NCBI GenBank assembly: GCA_018401175.1
Contig: JAGYLK010000081.1
Location: 1 to 8,584, forward strand
Origin: Candidatus Altimarinota bacterium
GTDB lineage: Bacteria > Patescibacteriota > Gracilibacteria > UBA4473
Length of the DNA stretch: 8,584 bases
Reading direction: 5' to 3'
Made by a program: the position numbers and the translations under genes. Shown here one piece after another: positions 1 through 5,597 of this stretch (position 1 is the first letter of the stretch; every line of letters begins with the position of its first letter). The notes under the pieces were generated by a model. It was not told the origin of the DNA. It saw nothing but the letters and a program-made list of their open reading frames with translations, and ran no database searches.

Positions 1-78
1 TAAAAAGGGGGGTGGGGGAATGTGCATAACTTCGACGCACGAATATTTTTGTAGCAAAACTTTTTCCCCAGAGCAAAC

Positions 79-101
79 AAAAAGTTCAGAAATGTCTGGA
101 C
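79..101 (-). terminator. possible intrinsic terminator downstream of purA
   Basis: Read on the minus strand, GTCCAGA (101-95) and TCTGAAC (90-84) form a 7-position stem with one C/A mismatch and a CATT loop, followed by five T residues (83-79). It lies 26 nt beyond the purA stop. The mismatch and the short T run make it a modest candidate. The rest of 1-126 shows no coding potential that I can support. Confidence 0.35.
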
Positions 102-126
102 AAAATGTGGAAACAATTTTAGAAAA

Positions 127-1413
127 TTAACGAAAAATTAATGCATCCCGGTCTGCTCCTACTCCAATGGCACGAATAGGACATTCGATCATTTCTTCAA
201 GAGCGAGGACATATGTTTTTGCATTTTCAGGAAGTTCATCAAATGAACGAATATTTGATAAGTCTTCTGTCCATCCAGGAAATGTTTTATATTCAATTTC
301 GAGTTTTTTGAAATTCTTCTTTGTTGTAGGGACATTGAAAATTTCTTTTCCATCCAAGATGTATTTTGTAGCCACTTTGAGCTCCTTCATTCCGGAAAGA
401 ACATCGAGTTTTGTAAGATTAATTATGTCGATCCCGGCGGTTTCAATTGAATTCTTGGTAGCGACAGCATCAAACCATCCGCAACGACGAGGTCTTCCTG
501 TTGTTGCTCCAAATTCAAATCCATTTTTTCGTAGGAACTCGCCATTTTCATCTTCGAGTTCGGTAGGAAAAGGTCCTTCTCCTACACGAGTACAATAGGC
601 TTTGGCAATTCCGATGACACCATCAATTTTTTGTGGAGGGACACCGAGTCCAGTGCAGATTCCTCCAATTGACACCGGGGAACTGGTTACGAATGGATAT
701 GTTCCATGGTCGAGATCGAGTTGATGTGCTTGCGCTCCTTCGAAGAGAATTGTTTTTCCCTTTTTCATTTCATCGTGCAAAAATTTTCGAGTATCACAGA
801 GAAGAGGTTTTATTTGTTCTCGAACGGAGAGCAGTTTTTCCAGCTCCTCTGCTGGCTGAAGTTCGAGATCATAGTTCTTTGAATGAAAGGCACAATTTTG
901 TTTTATTTTTTCTTCCAATAATTCGATATCGAGTAGATCTTCACATCGAATACCGATACGAGCAGTTTTGTCCGCATACGCCGGACCAATTCCTCGTCCC
1001 GTGGTTCCTATTTTTCGGTCACCTTTTCTTTTTTCCAATTCCTGGTCTATTTTTTTGTGATAGTCTAATAAAATATGTGCCCGAAAAGATATTTTTACTC
1101 GCTCGCCCACATTTCCCAGCCCCGCATCACTCAATTGTTTGAGTTCTTCAAGCATTCCCGGAAGATCGACAACCGTTCCATTTCCAATGACGCCGACGGT
1201 TTCTTCATGAAGCATCCCACTGGGCAATAGGTGGAATACGAATTTTTTTCCATCTACAACAATCGTGTGTCCTGCATTTGCTCCACCGGAGAATCGACAG
1301 ACGATATCAAATGATCCAGAGACAGAATCAACGAGTTTTCCTTTTCCTTCATCTCCCCACTGGGTTCCAATAATAGCAACATTATGACCGAGATCGGAGA
1401 GCATTTTTTTCAT
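127..1413 (-). CDS. purA: adenylosuccinate synthetase PurA
   Basis: PurA joins IMP and aspartate at the expense of GTP to give adenylosuccinate, the first committed step from IMP to AMP, in the cytoplasm. The 428 aa match the usual family length of about 430. Visible family motifs are the N-terminal GTQWGDEGKGK loop (16-26, catalytic Asp21), FSGGANAGHT (41-50, catalytic His49), IGTTGRGIGPAYADK in the first half, GPFPTEL, and the nucleotide-binding GATTGRPRRCGWFDA followed by NLTKLDVLSG. No key residue appears to be missing. The ATG at 1413 is taken as the start because the conserved loop begins 15 residues in. A second Met at residue 4 is also possible, and neither has a Shine-Dalgarno. The upstream region has a TTGACA-type promoter. 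The gene is on the same strand as the upstream cysteine-rich protein, but the 192-bp gap and its own promoter suggest separate transcription. Confidence 0.98.
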   Translation of the reverse strand: MKKMLSDLGHNVAIIGTQWGDEGKGKLVDSVSGSFDIVCRFSGGANAGHTIVVDGKKFVFHLLPSGMLHEETVGVIGNGTVVDLPGMLEELKQLSDAGLGNVGERVKISFRAHILLDYHKKIDQELEKRKGDRKIGTTGRGIGPAYADKTARIGIRCEDLLDIELLEEKIKQNCAFHSKNYDLELQPAEELEKLLSVREQIKPLLCDTRKFLHDEMKKGKTILFEGAQAHQLDLDHGTYPFVTSSPVSIGGICTGLGVPPQKIDGVIGIAKAYCTRVGEGPFPTELEDENGEFLRKNGFEFGATTGRPRRCGWFDAVATKNSIETAGIDIINLTKLDVLSGMKELKVATKYILDGKEIFNVPTTKKNFKKLEIEYKTFPGWTEDLSNIRSFDELPENAKTYVLALEEMIECPIRAIGVGADRDALIFR

Positions 1414-1452
1414 ACAAAATGGGGTAAGGGGGAATTAAAGGCGCACGTTCGA

Positions 1453-1481
1453 ATTTTCGTGGTTTGTCGCTGTGGTGTCAA
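1453..1481 (-). promoter_or_regulatory. sigma70-like promoter of purA
   Basis: On the minus strand, a perfect TTGACA -35 box (1481-1476) is followed after 17 nt by GAAAAT (1458-1453), which matches the -10 consensus at 4 of 6 positions. Transcription would begin near 1446 and leave a leader of about 30 nt. The part of the leader next to the start codon is pyrimidine-rich (CCCCCTTACCCC, 1432-1421) and has no ribosome binding site. Confidence 0.45.
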
Positions 1482-1499
1482 ACGGAAAAACGTGATTTA

Positions 1500-1516
1500 T
1501 TCTCTCCACGAGAGAA
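1500..1516. promoter_or_regulatory. perfect inverted repeat upstream of the purA promoter
   Basis: TTCTCTC-CAC-GAGAGAA is a perfect 7-bp dyad lying 18 bp upstream of the purA -35 box. A weaker copy of the same half-sites (TCTC...GAGA, 1535-1547) lies about 33 bp further out, roughly three helical turns away. T residues follow the hairpin only in the plus direction (CCTTTTT), where no gene needs terminating. An operator is therefore as plausible as a terminator. Confidence 0.4.
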
Positions 1517-1567
1517 CCTTTTTATACACGTAAATCTCCCAAAGAGAGGAGGATCTTTCTTTGATTC

Positions 1568-1595
1568 TTTGAAGTTTGTAGACTGAAGACTCAAG
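1568..1595 (-). repeat. degenerate heptamer repeat, site 1
   Basis: On the minus strand four 7-nt units run CTTGAGT, CTTCAGT, CTACAAA, CTTCAAA, just past the stop codon of the 1606-2202 gene. Two of the four fit CTNCAAA, the unit also seen at 3702-3736 and 8520-8533; the other two are degenerate. It lies in the 192-bp purA upstream gap, apart from the purA promoter. Confidence 0.55.
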
Positions 1596-1605
1596 ACTGG
1601 CGCCT

Positions 1606-2202
1606 TTACAACGGATTTTGTACAAATGTAGGAGTTTTTTCCGTAAACCATTGATATTGGCTTATGAATTTCTGAAGCAGGGGGATAAAAAGATTGGAGG
1701 TTCGTACTTCTATGGCACGCATTTTTTCTCTCAAATTGCTGCGCGACTTGCGTTGTTGATTTTCAAGAATGACTTGTCGCGTTTTTTCTTGTTCGATTTT
1801 TCCAAATTCCGTTGCTCGCGTTTCACACCAATTTCGCTGTTCTTTTTCGGTAGTATAGTTTTGGTTGTCCGAACAATTGTTTTGGAGTGTTTGGCAGATA
1901 AGTTCCAAACAAAAAGCATGTTCTCGTAAGTCTTGTGTTGATTTTTGTATCAGCCATTTCATATCATGAATATTATCTTGGAGAAGAGGAGTAAGGTTTT
2001 TTGTTTGATATTCTTGTACTTCAAATTCAAAAAGGGAATTGGCTCCCTCTGCGAATCGATCGCTTTTACACCATGATCGAGAAAAGGGGGATTCTTGGTT
2101 TTCTTGTATTTTTTCTTGATATTGATCTGAACGAGGACAGGTAAGTATTTCTGCGGCGACAGTATTTGTAAAAAGAAGCGCGAGAATCATTAATTTTTTC
2201 AT
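1606..2202 (-). CDS. predicted secreted six-cysteine protein, function unknown
   Basis: I do not recognise this 198-aa protein. The chosen ATG (2202) gives a clear signal peptide: MKK, a hydrophobic stretch (LMILALLFTNTV), then an AA-E cleavage site near residues 17-18. The open frame extends upstream to 2325, but this would bury the signal peptide and cross the promoter. The mature part has six cysteines (22, 45, 98, 103, 110, 126), enough for three disulfides, and a Gln/Glu/Lys/Arg-rich segment (about 117-165) that may form a coiled coil. The C-terminal 30 residues are aromatic-rich. No lipobox or membrane anchor is seen, so the product is probably released or held at the surface by other means. 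It is divergent from the LPSTG surface protein gene, which suggests a cell-envelope neighbourhood. No Shine-Dalgarno is present. That the gene is real is fairly secure; its role is not. Confidence 0.7.
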   Translation of the reverse strand: MKKLMILALLFTNTVAAEILTCPRSDQYQEKIQENQESPFSRSWCKSDRFAEGANSLFEFEVQEYQTKNLTPLLQDNIHDMKWLIQKSTQDLREHAFCLELICQTLQNNCSDNQNYTTEKEQRNWCETRATEFGKIEQEKTRQVILENQQRKSRSNLREKMRAIEVRTSNLFIPLLQKFISQYQWFTEKTPTFVQNPL

Positions 2203-2209
2203 TACAGAA

Positions 2210-2238
2210 ATAGTATCGCAAATAAAAACAGTTCGCAA
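2210..2238 (-). promoter_or_regulatory. possible promoter giving a near-leaderless transcript
   Basis: Minus strand: TTGCGA (2238-2233), 17-nt spacer, TACTAT (2215-2210), each 4/6 to consensus. Only 7 nt separate the -10 from the ATG at 2202, so transcription would start at or very near the start codon. This would fit the absence of a Shine-Dalgarno. The TCGCAA hexamer (plus strand) occurs twice, at 2216-2221 and 2233-2238. Confidence 0.35.
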
Positions 2239-2292
2239 TTCTACAAAAAACATAGTTTGTATAAAAAATCTACCCAGTTTTGAGCAAAAAAG

Positions 2293-2320
2293 TTGAACGT
2301 GGGCACAAAAGTTGTTTAAA
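2293..2320 (+). promoter_or_regulatory. weak candidate promoter of the LPSTG protein gene
   Basis: TTGAAC (2293-2298), 16-nt spacer, TTTAAA (2315-2320), each 4/6 to consensus, 28 nt before the ATG. The region is so AT-rich that similar matches are common; TATTAA at 2329-2334 is an alternative -10. No ribosome binding site precedes 2349. Confidence 0.25.
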
Positions 2321-2348
2321 TTCAAGAGTATTAATCCCTCGTTTAAAA

Positions 2349-3626
2349 ATGAATTGGAACATAACCCGTCTCACAACTCTGTGTCTTAGTATTTCAATAG
2401 GATTTTTTTCAATTTGTTTTGCAACAGAGACGATATCGGGGGAGGTCGTTGAGGATTTATTTTTCTATGAAGGAGTGAAGATTTCTGGAATAGAATACCC
2501 AACTGATCTAAATGCGACGACGGGGACAAGTTCGGTAACGGTTGATGGGATGGGTTCAGTTACTGTCGGTGCACGAGGAGATGGAGGGATGTTGCGTGTT
2601 ATTGTTTGGGGAGGGACGAAGGTTTCGAGTGAACGGAAGTGGGACGAGTCTGCGAAGAAAACATGGTGGGCAGGAGAATTGACGTCTCCAGTGAGAGGAC
2701 GTCTTGTCGCTGCTAAGGATATTGAATTTACTGTTGCGGGGAATCATATGAACAGCGAATTGGTTCCTTTGGAAACATATGGATTGGGACTCGGAAATGA
2801 AACATTTAAGTTTTCGCCTTCTGCAACCCTGGTTTTACCCGTTAATGTTCCAGAATTCACAAAAATATGGATCGCAATAAAATCTGGTGATACGCTCCAA
2901 AAAATAGGAGAAGATGATTTTTGTATAGTTCAGAATCAGTTATGTGTCGTAGATGCGTCTTCGATAAACGAAATAACATTGGTTCGTGAAAAATTCGATC
3001 GTTGTGTTGTTACAGAGATATCAAATGGTACGATTGGAAATCCGCCATATTGTCCGTTGACCTGTGATAGGGGGTTTCTATTTAATGATGATATGACGAG
3101 ATGTGTAGCCAGTGGTGATGATACAGCAATACAAATTTACGCAACAGATAATGTGAATATTGAAGGAGCAACGGTAAAACGAACAGGAGAAACAGGATTA
3201 TTAGCTGGCCCAGCAAGACAGGGGTACATTCGTTATACGGGGAGTAATGTACAGCGAACAGAAACAAATACAGAAAATTTAATGGGAAATGAATTGCGGG
3301 AAGCCTTGCGACGTAATGCGACGGTTGCTTCTCGAAATGCGAATTTGGAAGATGCTGAGGCAAATGAAACCGCTTTTGCGGCACTGAAAAAACAATTAAA
3401 TGATGTTCGAGGAAAAATTTGGACATGGGAAAATCCCGTTGCCATAAACGCTGAACAAGGAGAGGTACAGGTAGCCGGTGAGGAGGGAGTATCCGGTGGG
3501 GGAACGGGAGGTGCTTTGCATGCTTCTGCCCCATTACTTCCAAGCACAGGACCAGCAGGTATTTTTGTTGGAATTGCAGCTCTGGGATTTGGGTTGATGG
3601 CTTTTTCTCGCCGTCGACGCCAGTAG
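2349..3626 (+). CDS. LPXTG-type sortase-anchored surface protein
   Basis: This 425-aa protein appears to be exported and covalently attached to the cell wall. The ATG at 2349 gives a signal peptide with Arg7, a hydrophobic core and a likely cut after Ala25 (CFA-TET). An upstream TTG at 2280 would place 23 unlikely residues before it. The C-terminus is a complete sorting signal: LPSTG (397-401), a hydrophobic span, then RRRRQ. The body looks like a mosaic: a beta-rich N-terminal part, a segment around 155-219 with a Cys pair (192, 199), and a Cys-rich stretch (Cys219, 235, 239, 252; CPLTCDRGF) recalling small disulfide modules. A charged, Ala-rich, probably helical region (about 310-355) and a Gly-rich linker before LPSTG follow. 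No enzymatic motif is recognised. No sortase is encoded in the window. Adhesion or attachment is a guess from architecture only. Confidence 0.88.
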   Translation: MNWNITRLTTLCLSISIGFFSICFATETISGEVVEDLFFYEGVKISGIEYPTDLNATTGTSSVTVDGMGSVTVGARGDGGMLRVIVWGGTKVSSERKWDESAKKTWWAGELTSPVRGRLVAAKDIEFTVAGNHMNSELVPLETYGLGLGNETFKFSPSATLVLPVNVPEFTKIWIAIKSGDTLQKIGEDDFCIVQNQLCVVDASSINEITLVREKFDRCVVTEISNGTIGNPPYCPLTCDRGFLFNDDMTRCVASGDDTAIQIYATDNVNIEGATVKRTGETGLLAGPARQGYIRYTGSNVQRTETNTENLMGNELREALRRNATVASRNANLEDAEANETAFAALKKQLNDVRGKIWTWENPVAINAEQGEVQVAGEEGVSGGGTGGALHASAPLLPSTGPAGIFVGIAALGFGLMAFSRRRRQ

Positions 3627-3660
3627 ATCATTGATATAGAAGGGGACGCTTCGTGGGGGG

Positions 3661-3683
3661 AAGACGGTGGGGGCCGTCTTTTT
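3661..3683 (+). terminator. intrinsic terminator of the LPSTG protein gene
   Basis: AAGACGG (3661-3667) pairs perfectly with CCGTCTT (3674-3680) around a TGGGGG loop and is followed by TTT then CCTT. It starts 34 nt after the TAG stop, in the expected orientation. Confidence 0.75.
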
Positions 3684-3701
3684 CCTTGTGCAAACGACAG
3701 A

Positions 3702-3736
3702 CTCCAAACCTCAAACTTCAAACTACACACTGCAAA
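3702..3736 (+). repeat. degenerate heptamer repeat, site 2
   Basis: Five consecutive 7-nt units: CTCCAAA, CCTCAAA, CTTCAAA, CTACACA, CTGCAAA. They begin 18 nt after the terminator. The 13-mer ACTTCAAACTACA (3715-3727) recurs exactly at 8519-8531. The remaining 3737-3794 is T- and A-rich spacer without supported features. Confidence 0.7.
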
Positions 3737-3794
3737 TATTTTCAACCCTTTGACTTTTTTCCCTTTAAACTTTTGAAAAACTTCATTAAAAAAT

Positions 3795-3822
3795 TTGACA
3801 ACAGGTCTGGAACTCGTAGAAT
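3795..3822 (+). promoter_or_regulatory. strong sigma70-like promoter of the rpmE2-rpmF-nusB-rnc cluster
   Basis: Perfect TTGACA (3795-3800), 16-nt spacer, TAGAAT (3817-3822; 5/6 to consensus). This is the best promoter in the window. Transcription from about 3829 would give a leader of about 29 nt before the rpmE2 ATG, containing a short GCGC/GTGC stem around a run of T but no Shine-Dalgarno. Confidence 0.65.
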
Positions 3823-3857
3823 TCGCGCGCATTTTTGTGCATAGAACGCCTCAAAAT

Positions 3858-4106
3858 ATGAAAAAAGATATTCATCCAAAACAGCATCCAGTAATTTTCC
3901 GTGACGCAAGTGCGGGAAAGGATTTTATTGCTCTTTCTACGGTTACTTCTGAGGAAGTAGAGAAAGTAAAAGGAGTAGATCATTATGTTGTCCAATTAGA
4001 TGTCTCGAGTGCGAGTCATCCATTTTTTACTGGAAAACAAAAATTGGTCGATACTTCTGGTCGAGTGGAACGATTTAAACGTCAACAAAAAAAAGCAGCC
4101 GCATAA
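3858..4106 (+). CDS. rpmE2: 50S ribosomal protein L31 type B
   Basis: The 82-aa protein is a component of the large ribosomal subunit that bridges the subunits near the central protuberance. It is recognised by the N-terminal MKKDIHPKQHPVIFRD and the conserved core DVSSASHPFFTGKQKLVDT followed by GRVERFKRQ, with a basic Lys-rich tail. It has no cysteine at all, so it is the zinc-independent type B form and lacks the CxxC of type A. The frame is open upstream to a TTG that is part of the -35 box; the ATG at 3858 is the family start. It is the first gene of the cluster, and rpmF follows after 12 nt. Confidence 0.96.
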   Translation: MKKDIHPKQHPVIFRDASAGKDFIALSTVTSEEVEKVKGVDHYVVQLDVSSASHPFFTGKQKLVDTSGRVERFKRQQKKAAA

Positions 4107-4118
4107 TTTTTATAGCAG

Positions 4119-4361
4119 ATGTCAAAAAAACCTACCCCTTCGAAGAAACAGTGTCCAAGTTCAACTGGGTCACGACACGGAACGTACGTACGAAATGCGC
4201 GTCAGCGTATGCAGGATGAGCTAGTGCTTGATACTTGTAAGAAATGTGGAGCGACAAAGCGTCGACATTTTGCTTGTCAGGAATGTGGATGGTACGGAGA
4301 TAAAAAAATCTTTGATGTTTCGCAAAAGAAAAACGTTCCTTCTCAGGAAATTCAGGCATAA
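4119..4361 (+). CDS. rpmF: 50S ribosomal protein L32
   Basis: The 80-aa large-subunit protein carries a zinc ribbon, CKKCG (Cys40, Cys43) and CQECGWYG (Cys53, Cys56), after the basic N-terminal part typical of L32 (SKKPTPSKK, then RNARQRM). A fifth Cys at 12 is outside the ribbon. Family members usually start AVPKRKTS; here the start is MSKKPTPSKKQ, a divergent version of the same region. It is slightly longer than the common 57-65 aa because of a C-terminal extension after the ribbon. It keeps zinc while the adjacent L31 has lost it. Confidence 0.93.
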   Translation: MSKKPTPSKKQCPSSTGSRHGTYVRNARQRMQDELVLDTCKKCGATKRRHFACQECGWYGDKKIFDVSQKKNVPSQEIQA

Positions 4362-4390
4362 TTCCGTTGTGCGGAATATTTCTTCTTTCT
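4361..4390 (+). terminator. hairpin with T-rich tail between rpmF and nusB
   Basis: ATTCCG (4361-4366) pairs with CGGAAT (4372-4377) around TTGTG, followed by the pyrimidine tract TTTCTTCTTTCT. The stem starts on the last base of the rpmF stop codon. It is probably a partial terminator that lowers nusB-rnc expression relative to the ribosomal proteins, or an RNA-processing site. The T run is interrupted, so efficiency is uncertain. Confidence 0.45.
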
Positions 4391-4400
4391 CAATTCGTTT

Positions 4401-4889
4401 ATGAAAAAAAGTGAAGCTCGGCGGCAGAGTAGAATCTGGGCAGTTGAGGCGCTTTTTTCTTTTCTCGAACACGGTGATGGGAGTAATTGGAAAGAATGTT
4501 TGTCTCATGTTTTGAATTGTGTGGAAACACGAATGAAAACGAATCTGGAGGAACCATCTCCGGAAATAGAAACCGTACGAAAAGATGAATTTGCGACAGA
4601 ATTAGTAAAAACGGCAGTTGAAAATTTAGGGAAAATAAAAGTGGTTATTCGAGTGTTTGCACCAGATTTTCCGCTTGAAAAAATTGCACCAATTAATAAG
4701 TCCCTCTTGGTATTGGGATTATCCGAGATGAAGTTTTTGGGAACGCCTCCTGTAGTTGTGATTAACGAGTATATAGAGCTCGCCAAATTATTCGCTGAGG
4801 AAAAGTCTGCGGGATTCATTAATGCAGTGTTAGATTCATTCCGAAAAAGTTTACCGGTTGACGGGAAACCGAATTCAGAGGAAAATTAA
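4401..4889 (+). CDS. nusB: transcription antitermination factor NusB
   Basis: NusB binds boxA RNA together with NusE (S10) and supports antitermination and folding during rRNA transcription. The 162-aa protein shows the Arg-rich N-terminal helix (ARRQSRIWAVEALFS, 6-20) that contacts RNA. It also has the strongly conserved C-terminal block from PVVVINEYIELAKLF (117-131) through EEKSAGFINAVLDS (133-146). Length and all-helical character fit the family. The acidic tail (NSEEN) is unremarkable. It starts 39 nt after rpmF without a Shine-Dalgarno. Its partner in rRNA maturation, rnc, follows after 4 nt, which supports a shared rRNA-processing role for the pair. Confidence 0.93.
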   Translation: MKKSEARRQSRIWAVEALFSFLEHGDGSNWKECLSHVLNCVETRMKTNLEEPSPEIETVRKDEFATELVKTAVENLGKIKVVIRVFAPDFPLEKIAPINKSLLVLGLSEMKFLGTPPVVVINEYIELAKLFAEEKSAGFINAVLDSFRKSLPVDGKPNSEEN

Positions 4890-4893
4890 CGAG

Positions 4894-5595
4894 ATGAAAC
4901 GTCTGTTAAAAGTTCTCGGTCTTGAATATTTTCCTGAGTTTGAGCCTGTTTTTGTAGAAGCATTTACGCATCGTTCTGCCGTAAATGAAAAAGGAGATCG
5001 CAATCATCATAATGAACGATTGGAGTTTCTGGGAGATGCAGTTTTGGAGCTCGTGACGACAGAAGCGCTTTTTAATCGTTTTCCAGAGAAGCAAGAGGGG
5101 GAATTAACAAATATTCGTTCGGCGCTTGTGTGTGGTCAAAATTTAGCAAAAGTCGCTCGGAAACTTCATTTTGGGGAGCATTTGATTTTGTCTGCAGGAG
5201 AATCTCGTTCTGGAGGAGCAGACAAAGATTATTTGTTGGCGAATGTGGTGGAAGCTTTTATTGGAGCAGTTTACAAAACACAAGGAATGGAGGCGGTTCA
5301 AAAATTTATTAGTGAATGGGTTTTGATGGATGTGGAAGAAATTCTTCGTACGGGATCGCATCGTGATGCCAAATCGGAATTTCAGGAGTTGTCTCAGGGA
5401 ACATTGGGGTTTACGCCTTATTATGAGGTATTGCTTGAAGAAGGAAAAGATCATGAGAAGAAGTTTGAAATGGGAGCATATATCAATGAAAACTTAGTCG
5501 GAAAAGGGATTGGTGGTTCCAAAAAAGAAGCGCAAACAGCGGCCGCCGCGAATGCATTGGAACATAAAAAAGAATGGTTGGGAGTATTAAAGTAG
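4894..5595 (+). CDS. rnc: ribonuclease III
   Basis: RNase III cuts double-stranded RNA, notably the rRNA precursor stems. The 233 aa contain the endonuclease domain (about 10-150) with signature ERLEFLGDA (41-49; acidic Glu41, Glu44, Asp48). The second metal-binding segment LANVVEAFIGAVY follows, with Glu120 present. A double-stranded RNA binding domain runs about 157-225 and ends with GGSKKEAQTAAAANAL. At the position of E. coli Asp114 there is Asn117. I recall Asn at this site in other bacterial RNase III sequences, so activity is not excluded. The ATG at 4894 is preferred over an upstream in-frame TTG (4858) inside nusB; GAGG at 4878-4881 is a weakly placed ribosome binding site. The stop lies 2 bp from that of the convergent permease gene. 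Confidence 0.97.
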   Translation: MKRLLKVLGLEYFPEFEPVFVEAFTHRSAVNEKGDRNHHNERLEFLGDAVLELVTTEALFNRFPEKQEGELTNIRSALVCGQNLAKVARKLHFGEHLILSAGESRSGGADKDYLLANVVEAFIGAVYKTQGMEAVQKFISEWVLMDVEEILRTGSHRDAKSEFQELSQGTLGFTPYYEVLLEEGKDHEKKFEMGAYINENLVGKGIGGSKKEAQTAAAANALEHKKEWLGVLK

Positions 5596-5597
5596 TT

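Noticed and set aside
1..126. G-rich runs (GGGGGGTGGGGG) as a quadruplex or gene end
   Set aside because: Only two G runs are close together here, and no frame or structure could be supported at the window edge.
633..1142. Open frame of 169 codons on the plus strand opposite purA
   Set aside because: Antisense shadow of a clearly conserved purA frame, with low-complexity Phe/Arg-rich translation and no family resemblance. The same holds for 167-598.
2203..2325. Upstream extension of the six-cysteine protein
   Set aside because: A signal peptide begins exactly at the ATG at 2202, and the extension crosses the likely promoter.
2280..2348. Upstream TTG start for the LPSTG protein
   Set aside because: It would place 23 charged residues before a good signal peptide; the ATG at 2349 gives a normal export signal.
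3233..3832. 199-codon minus-strand frame overlapping the LPSTG gene and the following intergenic region
   Set aside because: It runs through the terminator, the heptamer repeat (giving a SLKFEVWSL-type translation) and the rpmE2 promoter. The plus-strand gene has a signal peptide and sorting signal, so this is a shadow.
3653..3844. 63-codon plus-strand frame in the gap before rpmE2
   Set aside because: It spans a terminator, the heptamer repeat and a promoter, and its translation simply reflects the repeat.
4858..4893. TTG start for rnc overlapping nusB
   Set aside because: Possible, but the ATG at 4894 gives the normal RNase III N-terminus and a 4-nt gap after nusB.
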